DNA of 36,645 nt, from positions 439,630-476,274 of the forward strand of contig NW_027152016.1 in the NCBI RefSeq assembly GCF_004359215.1. The letters are read 5' to 3'. The notes beneath the pieces were generated by a model that had not been told where the DNA came from, ran no database searches, and worked only from the letters and a program-made list of their open reading frames with translations. This DNA comes from Bremia lactucae (Eukaryota > Oomycota > Peronosporomycetes > Peronosporales > Peronosporaceae). The translations under genes were made by a program, and so were the position numbers. This document shows positions 1 through 9,098 of the stretch, piece by piece; positions within the stretch are counted from its first letter, which is position 1; each line of letters begins with the position of its first letter.

Positions 1-234
1 CGTTTTACGTCTGGTTTTTGGCGACATGTGTTCGAGCTGCTAGGTAGCAAGCTGCACATGTCGACCGCAGATCATTCCCAGACCGATGGCCAAACAGAAC
101 GTGCCAATCGGGTCGTGGCGGATGTCTTACGCACTATAGCAACTCCCAAAGAGTGGAGCAAGCAATTGCCCTTTGTGGAGTTCGCTATAAATAACAGTGT
201 CCACGCCAGTACGGACATAGTTTTGTCAATATGA
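1..234 (+). pseudogene. Ty3/Gypsy integrase core, C-terminal part (family I, truncated by window edge)
   Basis: Reading frame 1 is open from the first base to the stop at 232-234, so the gene starts before the window. The translation carries the end of the DDE integrase core: RFTSGFWRHVFELLG, then STADHSQTDGQTERANR, whose Glu is the third catalytic acid of the D,D-35-E triad, then PFVEFAINNSVHAST. This is the standard order in Ty3/Gypsy pol. The frame ends shortly after the core, and the rest of integrase resumes in another frame from about 296, so the copy is frameshifted. It is the upstream neighbour of the integrase tail and chromodomain of the same element. Family assignment is firm; activity is not expected. 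Confidence 0.9.
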
Positions 235-295
235 CGATGACCCATGAGGCTATCATCTCAAAAACTGAAACTTGCCCTAGATACCCTGTCAGTTT

Positions 296-843
296 AGTAG
301 TGGTTAATAAAACTACGCCTTATGACCGACCTCTTGGCGGTATAATAGGCGTGTTTGATGCTAAAAGCGTGAGCGAGGCTCAACGCTTTGTGGGTGAGCG
401 ATAAGCCATCACACGTAAAGTCCGTGACGCAATGGCAAGCGCACAGGACAAGAAAAAAAGAATATGCAGACCGAATTGGTCGCAAAAACAATGAACGCTT
501 TAGAATGGAAGAAAGAGTACTATTAAGTACTGCTACCCAACCTAAAAATGCAATTTCTGTACTACCTGGAGGTACAACGAAGTTGTTGCCGCGTGTTATT
601 GGGCCCTTTACGGTGGTAGAAGAGGTTGGAGACCTTAATTATAGGCTCACACTTCCCCCGTATATGAAGAGGCACCCCGTATTTTACGTGGGTCGTCTGA
701 AACGGTATGTAGACTCAAATGAGGTCACATATCCCCATCTGGCTAAGGAGACCGATGGTGACGCCGACTGTGAGTCAAGCGTCGGTCGAGTGAGGGGGAC
801 GGTGATGGCAAAAAGCTATCGGACCGATGCCTCCCACCTCTAA
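296..843 (+). pseudogene. Integrase C-terminal domain (family I)
   Basis: The open part runs from 388 to 843, but nucleotide similarity to the second copy (15712 onward) begins near 302, so the domain starts upstream of the first ATG. The protein shows a basic helix (QWQAHRTRKKEYADRIGRKN), then the SH3-like module: LLPRVIGPFTVVEEVGDLNY, and HPVFYVGRLKRY, the motif that closes this domain in chromovirus integrases. An acidic linker follows (KETDGDADCESS). It is displaced by a frameshift from the core at 1-234. It is a clear homologue of the more damaged block at 15712-16425. Confidence 0.88.
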
Positions 844-991
844 CATGAATTGGAGTTCGAGGGACATCACGCGAGTAACGCATATCCCTCAACATTATTC
901 TCTCAAAGAGGTCCAAGCAAGTCTTCAGGCGTTCATAACCCAGACGAGCCTTCGCTCGGACATCAACGAGATCCGAGATCAGTCGTGAGAC

Positions 992-1291
992 TTGACCCTC
1001 ATACATCCGCAATACATCGTTCAGCAGCGCTTAGCCCCTGTGACTGAACGGACGAAAGTAAGGCAGCCGCGAGTAGTTGGGCGAGATAGCCACTCCTACC
1101 GGGCGCCGCCTGCACGAATGGATGCGGGTGGGAATCAACGCTTCCTTGTTGGAAGGTTGCTTGCCCACCGCTCCGTGAGGCAAGGGTATCAGGTCCTCGT
1201 CCAATGGAAAGGTTACCCAAGGAGTTTTGACTCTTGGGAACCGATCGATACCCTACGTATTGATGTGTTCGGCTTTGCATGCTGCCTCTGA
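992..1291 (+). pseudogene. Chromodomain at the end of pol (family I)
   Basis: Within this frame NQRFLVGRLLAHRSVRQGYQ, then VLVQWKGYPRSFDSWEPIDT, gives the chromodomain pattern (aromatic/hydrophobic start, V-W-K-G-Y, D-S-W-E-P). Chromodomains at the integrase C terminus define chromoviruses and are thought to tether integration to particular chromatin. The frame differs from that of 388-843 and about 150 bases of stop-containing sequence separate them, so the C terminus is broken. The frame ends at 1291, about 510 bases before the 3' LTR. Confidence 0.85.
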
Positions 1292-1800
1292 AGAGGACCA
1301 CCAGCTGAGGCCTCTTCGCTAGTCTCAAATGGACTAGCAGAAGTAGCGTTGTGAGAAGAAACAGGGGGTACAGTACCGCACATGATTGATTTCACACGCA
1401 AGCGGGCGAAATCAATTCGCTGCGACCGCTGTTATATCGCATCGGAATGCGGATGAATGCGGCGCAGGAATTCCGCCTCGTATTGGTCGGGCGTTTCATT
1501 TAAATGCAACGCGACCGGGATCGGGAAAATACGGCCCTGTTGGCGTTTCGACTAAGGCATTAGACGCGGCCGGCGAATTAACGCGGCGCGTGCGCTTTGT
1601 TTGAGGTTGAGTGGGCATCGTCGCAGTTGACCCACCAACGTGGCCCCTTTAAGGTGGCATCGTTGGCACCGTGTATGGTAACACGTGCGCTATAGTGATT
1701 GAGTGAACTAGCGGCGCGTAATGCTGCTCCCAAATCCTCTCTCCTCTTTGGCGAATTTAAAAATGTAAATAGGTTCTTAAAGGGGCCAAATTTGCCCTAA
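1292..1800 (+). other. Family I 3' non-coding region with a CpG-rich block
   Basis: No domain is recognised between the chromodomain and the 3' LTR. Bases about 1385-1620 are visibly richer in G, C and CpG than their surroundings and contain a 72-codon open frame (1386-1604) with no recognised motif. The purine-rich run TTAAAGGGG at about 1777 lies close to the LTR start and is a weak polypurine-tract candidate. In the second family I copy (13309-16521) this interval is missing: its chromodomain runs almost directly into LTR sequence. Confidence 0.4.
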
Positions 1801-2287
1801 TGTCACACAGTCCCCGTTAAGTACACTTGGTGTACTTAAGGAGATGGTCAATTACTCAACACTCGGGTGTGGTGCACATTTGTGACCAACCCTTGTGTAT
1901 GTGATGCATATGGGTGCATTCACATTAGGAGGGATGACGTCTAGCGTCATCCTTACGCGAGGTATCTAGAAAGATGCGCTCGCAATACATATTAAGTGTT
2001 ATCTATAGAGATGACATTTTGATTGGAAAAAATAAGTATTCAATTTAATACGATTAAATATAAATCAGTCTGAAAACAACTTCCTACTTGATAAGTGCGC
2101 ACGAGGAGCCGAATTACCGCACCCGTGACGACTCTTAATCAAGGTACTTTGTGTGTTGGGTGTGGTCGCTAACGCGCCCACCACAAGTACCTCACTGAAG
2201 GCAAGAGAAGCAGGTAAAACTGCTTCCTCGCTGTGCGAGGGTAGTGTCTAAGTAGAGCGTGGCCGCATTACGACGTGCCCGTCTACA
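1801..2287 (+). repeat. Family I LTR (3' LTR of the element at 1-1291)
   Basis: It begins TGTCACAC and ends GCCCGTCTACA. It aligns over most of its length with 13309-14016 (shared blocks: CCCGTTAAGTACACT, GGTCAATTACT, TGTATGTGATGCA, CTACTT..AAGTGCGCAC, TAAGTAGAGCGTGG) and with the minus-strand fragment 35458-35648. It is about 487 bp; the other copy is about 220 bp longer, mostly because of an inserted block at 13664-13850. Ends are judged from the alignment; no convincing target duplication was found. Confidence 0.75.
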
Positions 2288-2495
2288 TTGGAAGTGAGAT
2301 TACAACTCATCTACTGCGGTGCTGATTAACACCGGGAGACTTCGGCAATGGCCATCGAGTCTTCAGCAATGACAGTGCGCTTCAATTGTATGTTGCTATA
2401 AGAACTTGCTTAACGCAAAGAATCGATGATATGTGTTTGGTGCTAATGTGCCATCTCGCTCAATGCTTCTGTGTCGGGTTGCGTGTCTTGTTGTA

Positions 2496-2906
2496 TGTTA
2501 TGGGGCACACATCGGTTGGAGAACTGTTTTTGTGGTACATTTACTAAGTGGTAGAATACCCTTTTGTTCTATTTAAAATAGTATATTACTAAAAAATTTA
2601 ATATTACAAATGTGGTCTCCGCCAGATTTATATCTGACGGTCAATCTATTTTTAAATTAGCTAGGATAAGGTTTTTCGATTAAAAAAATAATACATGTGA
2701 AGTTCCAGTGCCTGTCTAAATACATACTCTCGGACACTAGTTGCCACTTGGCTCTACAACCCTGAATTGCTTAAACTAGGATTCATTAAGCTTTAATAGC
2801 TTGTACGACTCCCTGAGTTGTTTAACGCATTAATTTTATAGAACTAGGAGACTCTTTAAGTCTAAAATTCTTCCTCTGACTTTAGGAGCGATGTAGCTCC
2901 GCCACA
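2496..2906 (+). repeat. 5' LTR, family II
   Basis: It starts TGTTATGGGGCACACATCGG and ends CTCCGCCACA, immediately followed by a primer binding site. The first 100 bases match 8323 onward almost base for base (ATGGGGCACACATCGGTTGG, then AAAATACCCTTTT and CTATTTAAAATA). That pairing defines it as the left LTR of this element. Confidence 0.8.
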
Positions 2907-2908
2907 CC

Positions 2909-2923
2909 TGGTAGCACTCGTAG
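2909..2923 (+). other. Primer binding site, family II
   Basis: TGGTAGCACTCGTAG lies two bases after the LTR end. It begins TGG, complementary to the CCA of a tRNA 3' end. The first eight bases, TGGTAGCA, are complementary to an acceptor stem ending TGCTACCA, as in eukaryotic initiator tRNA-Met; beyond that the match is unverified. The same start recurs at 14019, 36278 and (minus strand) 23567. Confidence 0.65.
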
Positions 2924-2965
2924 TCAATCTGCCTGAGTCTTTTATAAGGCAAAGCTTTCACTGAA

Positions 2966-3940
2966 ATGGAAGAGTTTCTGGAACTCCCAGAGGCGCAACG
3001 CGCAGCTTTTGGCAAACTCAAAACTTTGTTTGGGCTTGAATATGTAGGGTTCATTATATCCCAGGGGCCTTATGGTTTTCTATATTGGTTTTGTAGGAGG
3101 AGTTACGCTGTTCCTAAGACTGCATGCAAGGCTTGAAGCCTTCATGCGATATGAATCCTCCCTGAAAGGCCAGGTAAAATATCACCCTGCAACATCTATG
3201 CTAACCCGGTACATCTCTGTACCTGATGTAGAGCCGAAGGCTTGCCCTCTAGTTTTCAGTGTAAGTACATTTGAGGAAAAAAGGGAGAAAATCTCCTTTT
3301 TGGATCAAGCAGATGAAGATGTCCATTAACTCCGCCTTGATCTCAACAGAACGGCAAAAGGTTGCTATGATCATCTCCAAACTCGGAGGCAGAGCCTGAA
3401 GTGGGCACTATCGTGCAGCATGTCCGTAAACGACGCTTTTCCCTCATGGGATTCGCTGAACAGCAAGTGACTAGCATTTTTGCACCGCCTGATCAGGCTT
3501 TTCGCATGCGATCACGGCTCATAGCGACTCGACAGGTTAAATGAACCCTAGAGGGCTATGTCCAGGAGTTGGGAATTCTAATTGTATCCATGCATCAAGG
3601 CCTGGTGCAAGATCCAATTGTTGTAGCTGTTTTATGGGGGTCTCAATGAGGGCATTGCTCGGAAGGAATTAGTCTGATCGCATCCTGCTATTTTCGAAGA
3701 GGCAGTTGTCATAGCGCTACGCACTGAGTTCGACTTTAAGTCTGCTCGCGTTAGTGATTTTTTTACCGAACAAGCTCTTTGAGCACATGGGTTCCCGTCT
3801 AATAGGCCGGAACTCATGGATCTAAGCCTCGCTGAGGAAGGAGAAGAGGCTCTTCAAGCTTGAGAACAGCATAAAAACATCCGTAGATGTTATATGTACG
3901 GAAGCACGAAACATTTGCGTCCGGTCTGTCCCCTACGAAA
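2966..3940 (+). pseudogene. gag (capsid/nucleocapsid) remnant, family II
   Basis: The first ATG after the primer binding site, at 2966, opens a 56-codon frame (MEEFLELPEAQRAAFGKLK..) ending at 3136. The gag frame then continues in other frames: LVFSVSTFEEKREKISF near 3250, WALSCSMSVNDAFPSWDS near 3400, LRTEFDFKSARVSDFFTEQ near 3720. It finishes with a nucleocapsid zinc knuckle at 3888-3929. The knuckle reads C-x2-Y-x4-H-x4-C: the second zinc-binding cysteine is replaced by tyrosine. At least four frame changes or stops break the gene. Gag builds the virus-like particle and binds the element RNA in the cytoplasm. Confidence 0.8.
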
Positions 3941-4139
3941 TACGCGTTAAGCTCGAAAATGCATCAATTTCGATCTATATCAGAAATTTGATACGGTGCG
4001 GGAAAACGATGATACCTAGCAGGTGCGAGGCGCCCTACTGGGGAAGACCTAGGCTCTGTTGAGCCTTTAGGAGGTAAGAGTAAACAGGACCTAGCCCCAA
4101 TTAGCTCGGTGCGCAATAGGATAGGGCGTGAGTACAAGC

Positions 4140-4470
4140 CTGGCTTGTTAGTCGCTCAAGCGACTGTGAAGGGCTTTGATAAGCGATGGTCAATTTGAAT
4201 TGACTCAGAGCGTCGTGCAATTATGCTCGAGGATGTTCCTAGCAAAGTTTTGGAGAGTCATGAACCCACCTTTGCCAGGCAACAAAAGCGCTATGGGCGT
4301 AGATCATTGGCTGAATCTGTCAGTGTTTTAGACATAGGAATGTCCGAGTTAATAAACTCAGATGTTGAAAACATTAATTTTGAGCCGACTCAGACGAAGG
4401 AAGTGGAACGGCACGTACTCCGTCGAGTGACACTAATTGTAATAATGATTCACTGAATGCTGAAAGCCTT
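4140..4470 (+). pseudogene. Aspartic protease remnant, family II
   Basis: The sequence reads VAQATVKGFDKRWSI, followed by an Asp-Ser site that in an adjacent frame continues ASCNYARGCS. This is the layout of the retroelement aspartic protease active site (D-S/T-G-A-S) with about one base lost inside it near 4207. A stop lies just before the site. The frame at 4223-4456 reads on to LAESVSVLDIGMSELI. The protease would process Gag-Pol. The catalytic motif is disrupted, so the copy is inactive. Position between zinc knuckle and RT fits pol order. Confidence 0.65.
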
Positions 4471-4494
4471 GTTGGCCCAAGGCCATATCATCAT

Positions 4495-4854
4495 GGGTGT
4501 AATATCCCTGAGATACGTGGATTTGCACGTCTAAGTCCACCGAGTTTGGTCGGCCGAGGTGGTGCCATACTAAGTGTCAGTATTGACATTGTTGGCGGTT
4601 CGCCAGGACCTTAAGGGTGCAATAATCCTGAGATACGTGGAGTGGCACGTCTAAGTCCACCGAGTGTGGTCGGCCGAGGCGGCACCATACTGAGTGTCAA
4701 TAGTGACACTATTGGCGGTTTGCCAGGGCATTTTGGGTCAAACCCTCCTAATGCACGTGAAGCGACACGTATACGTTCGCTGGATAAGGAAGTTAAGTTA
4801 CCTGACTCCTTGTCGGATGTCAAATTAGACACCATGTCTTGTATAGAACCAATA
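4495..4854 (+). repeat. Three tandem 120-bp repeats (40 codons each)
   Basis: Copies begin at 4495, 4615 and 4735, exactly 120 bases apart, each opening GGGT. The first two are close to identical over most of their length (GAGATACGTGGA, CACGTCTAAGTCCACCGAG, GGTCGGCCGAGG). The third is strongly diverged and recognisable mainly in its first 35 bases (CACGTGAAGCGACACGT). The period is a whole number of codons; in copies 2 and 3 the frame is open, while copy 1 ends in TAA at 4612-4614. Confidence 0.85.
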
Positions 4855-5151
4855 CAGGCTGGAAAACCCGGGGACGTGATTGTCCCGGCCTCTAAAAGGC
4901 GTATTGTCTTCACTCCAAGACAAGATGGACATGAAGCGTGTATACCCTCACAAAGTGATACGAGTGAGCAATTACATACGCCTGTAAAGGATGTAACCGG
5001 TAACATTGAGGAGGAAGTTAGCCTTGCGGCAATCCCTTCGTTACATGCTCCTTTAGAGCTAGACAAAAGGTCTATCGATGAGTGCGGTCGAGCCTTAAAG
5101 GCTGGCGACTTATTTGAGATTGTGGTCATTCGACCTATCATTCAGTTATGA
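4615..5151 (+). pseudogene. pol linker between protease and RT, open frame, family II
   Basis: The frame is open from 4615 (just after the stop that ends repeat copy 1) to the stop at 5149-5151; the first ATG is at 4642. The protein starts with the 40-residue repeat units (RGVARLSPPSVVGRGGT, then GSNPPNAREATRIR) and continues with a hydrophilic stretch ending KAGDLFEIVVIRP. No catalytic motif is present. By position it is the spacer that links protease to RT in many Ty3/Gypsy polyproteins. It is one of the longest uninterrupted stretches in the element, despite the heavy decay on both sides. Confidence 0.6.
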
Positions 5152-5257
5152 TCATCGTTACTTCTGGACGAAGCTGTCCTGGTTGACACAAAAAAGCTGC
5201 ACTTAGTACGCAGAGTGGGTCATCGGTCCTTTAAGATCCTACGGATCCATTTATTTC

Positions 5258-6107
5258 GTGATTAAGGAATATCAAGATGTGATATGTACCAATCCACCAT
5301 CTGTTTTACATCCGGTAAGAGGTGTCCATCACGAGATTGACTTGGTTCCGGAGACCAAATACTGTGTCACTCGACAGTGGCCATTACTAAGAGAACAGTG
5401 TGACGTCATTGATCATGTCTTCGGTGCTAAGTACGAAGCTGGAATGGTACGAGAAAGCAAATCTCCCCATTCGACACCGACATTGTGTGTCAAAAAAGCA
5501 AAATGGCATAGCGCATTGTCCATGCTTATAATAAGCTTAGTGCTGCCACTATACCAGCACAAATATCCATTCCTAGAAAGGATTCTTTTCAGAACAATAT
5601 GGAGGGATGTACAATGAACAGTGCACTTGAATTAGTCGATGGTTATATCCAACTGCTCGTGCGAGCTAGTGATATCCCGCTCACAGCATTTAGCACCCCA
5701 CGCGGCAAGTTATAGGAGAGGCTTATTATGTCACAAGGGCTTTCCAACGCCCCGGCAACATTTAATCGTCTTGTGACGCAACTGTTTCGCCCTCATCGAG
5801 GTTATGCACAGACTTATTTCGATGACATATTTGTCATGGTCGTGCGGAGCAGGGTCGGTCGGATATGGAAAACCATTAAGACAATTTGCGAGCAGTGCTC
5901 GAGTGTATACGCACAAATAAATTGTATGCAAATGCATCTAAATGCATTTTTGGCGCAGACGAAATTCCTTTTTTAGGATGCTTCATTGGAAAGCGAGGCC
6001 TTAAAGCGGATCCCGCTAAGGTAAAAGCCATAGTAGATTGGCCGGTTCCTAAAAACGAAAAGGATTTGCGTAAGTGGTTGGGTCTCGCCAATTATTCACA
6101 TATATAG
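5258..6107 (+). pseudogene. Reverse transcriptase remnant, family II
   Basis: Fingers/palm start at 5258: EYQDVICTNPPSVLHPVRG, VHHEIDLVPETK, and SPHSTPTLCVKKAK. After a damaged stretch the frame at 5728-5840 carries MSQGLSNAPATFNRLV and the catalytic YFDDIFV (5815-5835), the Ty3/Gypsy form of the YxDD box. A frameshift near 5870 leads into 5886-6107: ANASKCIFGADEIPFLGCFI, then KVKAIVDWPVPKNEKDLRKW, the RT thumb/connection. Catalytic aspartates are preserved, but at least two frameshifts and internal stops prevent a full enzyme. RT copies the element RNA into cDNA. Confidence 0.92.
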
Positions 6108-6164
6108 CGAAACTTACGATAATATGGCAAGGCCATTATCTACTCTCCTTAAAAAGGATACAGA

Positions 6165-6650
6165 TTGGTGCTGGACGAGCACAGAGCAAATGCTTTTCAA
6201 GCAGTTAAGGATAGGCTTATGCATTCCCCGATTCTTGCACTGCAAATCCAAATTGGCGTTTCAGTGTCGTCTGTGACGCATCGGATTTTGTCATGGGCAG
6301 TGCTCTGTTACAAACAGATGCTGATGGGCGTGTCCGTGTCATTGCGTTTGAGTCTTGACAGCTTAAAGCTGAGGAAAGCAACTACCCAGTTCATGACAAA
6401 GAGTTACTTGCTATGAAGTATGCTCTTGTCAAATTCAGAGTTCACCTGCTAGGCTCTAAGCCGTGTGTGATATATACCGATCACGCGTCGTTACGCACTG
6501 CGACTCAATTGCCCCATCAATCACAGAAAATGGTTCGATGGCTATTCTTTTTCGCAGAATACAACTTCGAGGTAAAGTATAAGCCTGGTAAGCAGAATGC
6601 TTTGGCTGATGCGATATCACGCATACCGCATTACGAGCTCTCTCATTTAA
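6165..6650 (+). pseudogene. RNase H remnant, family II
   Basis: The N-terminal half (6165-6412) is scrambled by frameshifts. The C-terminal half is in a long frame from 6413: MKYALVKFRVHLLGSKPCV, IYTDHASLRTATQ, then FAEYNFEVKYKPGKQNALAD. The aspartates in YTDHASL and in NALADA match conserved RNase H residues. It follows RT directly, as in all Ty3/Gypsy elements, and would degrade RNA in the RNA-DNA hybrid. Confidence 0.88.
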
Positions 6651-7500
6651 TGACTATTATGTTGCCTACCGAATTAATACATTCGGCTTACGCCAAGGAT
6701 GAACAGTGTGTATCTCTGCTACGAGCTCTAAAGAGCACTGAATCAGGTTTTAAATTGTCGGCGCGTTTGCGTGCAAGGTTACATCGATTTTTAATCGATA
6801 ACGACCTATTGCTTTATTGCACTGACGCTGCAGATCCTCCGCGCGTCGTTGTCCCTCATGATAAGGACTTGAAGTATCGAATCCTCTATGAGGCACACAA
6901 TACTATCATTGGTGGTCATCTCGTACAGAAAAGACCTACAGTTTTGTAAGCCAGATTCATTGGTGGCTCAAACTTTATAAATGGGTCAGCACATACGTTG
7001 GCACATGCGAAACTTGCCAACAGGTTAAGCCCTCGGCGTATGCTGCTGCGCCATTGGCAGGTCTGCCCGTACCCAAAGGGTGATATGAGTCCATTATTAT
7101 GAATTTTGTTTTAGGTCTACCAAAAGATTCGACCGAAAATTCCGGCATAATGATCTTTGCTGACCGATTGAGCAAATTGGTTCCTTAGCGGCTGTTCATC
7201 GATCGCGTGATTCGACCAACACGGTTTGCCAGAGGCATTTTTTCTGATCGGGACCCCCGTTTCACTGGAAATTTCTAAAAATCGATTTCCGAGTGTTTGG
7301 CACCAGATTGGACACGTCCACCGCGGACCATCCGCAGACCGATGGTTGGACTGAACGTGTCAATAACGTCATTTTGAAGACGTTTTACGCAGTGTGTGTG
7401 CACAGACACCAAGGCGCTATAGCTCAAAGATCCCAGTGGTGGAATTTGCTTTAAATAATGTTGTCCATGCGACGCTTTCCACCCCTAGAAGTGGGAAATG
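6651..7500 (+). pseudogene. Integrase (zinc-binding and core) remnant, family II
   Basis: The RNase H frame runs on to 6949 through a tether (LRARLHRFLIDNDLLLY) into the HHCC zinc-binding domain: YEAHNTIIGGHL supplies the histidines, and TCETCQQVKPSA near 7003 the cysteines after a frame change. The core follows with DFVLGLPKD-like, ADRLSKLV, SDRDPRFTGNF and a damaged TADHPQTDG motif near 7320. Stops at about 7081, 7186 and 7277 and several shifts kill the gene. Recognisable coding ends near 7490 (EFALNNVVHAT). The usual integrase C-terminal module is absent, so a deletion is likely. Confidence 0.82.
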
Positions 7501-7761
7501 GTGGATATAAAGCCTCAGTGCGGCGGTTTTAATCCATGGTTGCACGTTTAACCGAAGCACGGGAAATCGGCTAGGCCTTTCTTCGTTATATGGCATAAAT
7601 GCCTGACGTAACTGGCCTTTGGCCTTAAGCTTGGCGAAATCGAAGCAAAACTTCCGTTTAAATGAACATCAGCGATTCTCTCATATTATAAATATTGCGG
7701 AGGCGGCGGCCCCGGTGGACCCATTTCACAAATGAGACTTCGTTTTCGCTCTTTGACTCGT
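7501..7761. other. No gene recognised between integrase and antisense frame
   Basis: Stops occur in all frames. A short GC-rich run (GGAGGCGGCGGCC) lies near 7700. Nothing else supportable is seen. Confidence 0.4.
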
Positions 7762-8142
7762 TTAAAACAAAACGATCACGATTTCACTCCTTGAAGTCAC
7801 CGAAGCCCCACGGGTTTGATCACGCAAACGCGTCAGATACTGACTTCGCGTAATTACCTTTGGCGTAAGGTATCGCTCATGAAGGGCGACGCGAGCAGCG
7901 ATCTCCTCCGGCGTCCTCGCCGTGGGACCGAATATCCAGATTGCCAGACTGTGATCCACGATCTCTTTGAAACTTTCTTCCACACTAAGTGGAGTGAATA
8001 TGTATTCACTATAAGCTTTAGCTTTCACAATCTCTGCAGCTCGACGACGAGCCTGTTCCTCTATGAGAATTGCCTGCTCTTGCTCTTCATCGAGCAGATT
8101 CGTAATATTGTTGGACTCGGGAACCTGTGTCCTCCCGCTGAT
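7762..8142 (-). CDS. Antisense open frame between pol and 3' LTR, family II
   Basis: The first ATG of the longest frame is at 8028, but the same frame is open upstream to about 8142 and gives a better protein: a probable coiled coil (LLDEEQEQAILIEEQARRRA, then AEIVKAKAYSEYI), followed by SVEESFKEIVDHSLAIWIFG, RTPEEIAARVALHERYL and SQYLTRLRDQTRGA. A one-base shift near 8120 would link it to another upstream frame beginning MDYESHAPSAGG. The composition is protein-like and unlike a chance reverse complement of pol. It lies on the strand opposite to the host element, in the slot between integrase and the polypurine tract. Function unknown; an unrelated inserted gag fragment is the alternative. 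Confidence 0.45.
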   Translation of the reverse strand: MSGRTQVPESNNITNLLDEEQEQAILIEEQARRRAAEIVKAKAYSEYIFTPLSVEESFKEIVDHSLAIWIFGPTARTPEEIAARVALHERYLTPKVITRSQYLTRLRDQTRGASVTSRSEIVIVLF

Positions 8143-8313
8143 GGAGCATGACTTTCATAGTCCATCGTTCCCTCATCAGAAGGTGCTAAGAGACTCACGA
8201 TTGATTTTCATGGGACAAAGGAATGCATAACACAACCAAACGATTAGCTGTTTATGTTCCAACCTCAATGAGGAAATGAAGCGAATGCTGTCACTCGAGA
8301 TCAACAGTCTGAT

Positions 8314-8322
8314 GGGAAGGGG
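8314..8322 (+). other. Polypurine tract, family II
   Basis: GGGAAGGGG abuts the 3' LTR start TGTAATGGGG at 8323. This is the expected position of the plus-strand DNA primer. Confidence 0.7.
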
Positions 8323-9098
8323 TGTAATGGGGCACACATCGGTTGGAGAACCGTTGTTGTGGGACATTTACTTTACGTGTAAAATACCCTTTTATCCTAT
8401 TTAAAATAATTGATTACTAATATCCCATTTATTATGGGTAACAAATGTAGATAAAACAGGGCACTACTGACTTGTACTGCTACAGCACAAGTCCACTTCG
8501 CACTGCCTAAGTGCAAGTGGTGCCTCACGTCACTTCACGTACACTAGTACATGCAGAGGAAGTCTTCTCTTTAAAACACTTGTTTTAAAGAGGGTTAAAT
8601 GAAAATTGTATTAATATAATTAAGTTCTTCTTGTCTATCTACCTAATACTAACTTGATTATAAACTAATACAAAATATGTACTAAAAGTCTTATCTGTCT
8701 TTCTCTTGCGCGCGTCCAACGCTGACTGGACCGCGGAGCAAGTAGATATAATGTCCTATTTCTACCAATGGATAAGCTTTCCGAATATTTTTACGTAAAG
8801 TAATCTTCTCCAATTATTATCAACCTTTTAGATAACACAACATTTAAGTATTTATTTCATGTAACGACACACGTTACAGTAGAGGCCAAGGTTGGCTTGA
8901 TTTAAACTTAAATCAACCAATCAATAGAACTGAAGTCTTACTTGTTAAATCACAAAATTTGGTAATATTGTAACTATAGAGTCAAAATTATTAAAAAATA
9001 ATAATTTTTATTTCTTTATTTATTTTCTGTCAGAGAAACTAATAGGTTTTATTCCTCTCATAGATAAAAATATTTTTGTAACGGGAAACTCCGTTTCA
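8323..9098 (+). repeat. 3' LTR, family II, split by a solo LTR
   Basis: LTR sequence occupies 8323-8451 and 8884-9098. The left part matches the 5' LTR (2496 onward). The right part ends ACGGGAAACTCCGTTTCA, a form close to the other LTR ends at 16907 and 24009. The insertion between the parts is 427 bp long and bounded by GTAGA repeats. Without it the LTR would be about 340 bp, shorter than the 411 bp of the 5' LTR, so indels have accumulated. Confidence 0.7.
8452..8878 (-). mobile_element. Solo LTR of family III with 5-bp target duplication
   Basis: The reverse complement matches the LTR at 35847-36275 along its whole length (CTTGTACTG..CAGTACAAGTCC-like stem, GTGGTGCC, GCAGAGGAAG.CTTCTCTT, AGTAGATATAATG, ATTTCATGTAACGA). 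Lengths are 427 and about 429 bp. GTAGA at 8447-8451 is repeated at 8879-8883 directly after TTACA, the expected 5-bp duplication from integrase. No internal sequence is present, so it is a solo LTR left by LTR-LTR recombination. Confidence 0.85.

Larger units (their letters stand above)
2496..9098 (+). mobile_element. Family II Ty3/Gypsy retrotransposon, long but decayed
   Basis: Order on the plus strand: 5' LTR (2496-2906), primer binding site (2909), gag (2966-3940), protease (4140-4470), linker with 120-bp repeats, RT, RNase H, integrase (to about 7500), an antisense frame, polypurine tract (8314-8322) and 3' LTR (8323-8451 plus 8884-9098). RT followed by RNase H then integrase is the Ty3/Gypsy order. 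Every coding block has stops or frameshifts. The two LTRs match clearly at their first 100 bases but are diverged later, so the insertion is old. A minus-strand solo LTR of family III is nested in the 3' LTR. No integrase C-terminal domain or chromodomain is visible. Confidence 0.85.

Noticed and set aside
4611..5141. 176-codon minus frame opposite the pol linker
   Set aside because: It mirrors the plus frame with tandem repeats and conserved position in pol; composition looks like a reverse complement and no relative was seen. Unlike the antisense frames near the 3' LTRs, there is no second copy to support it.
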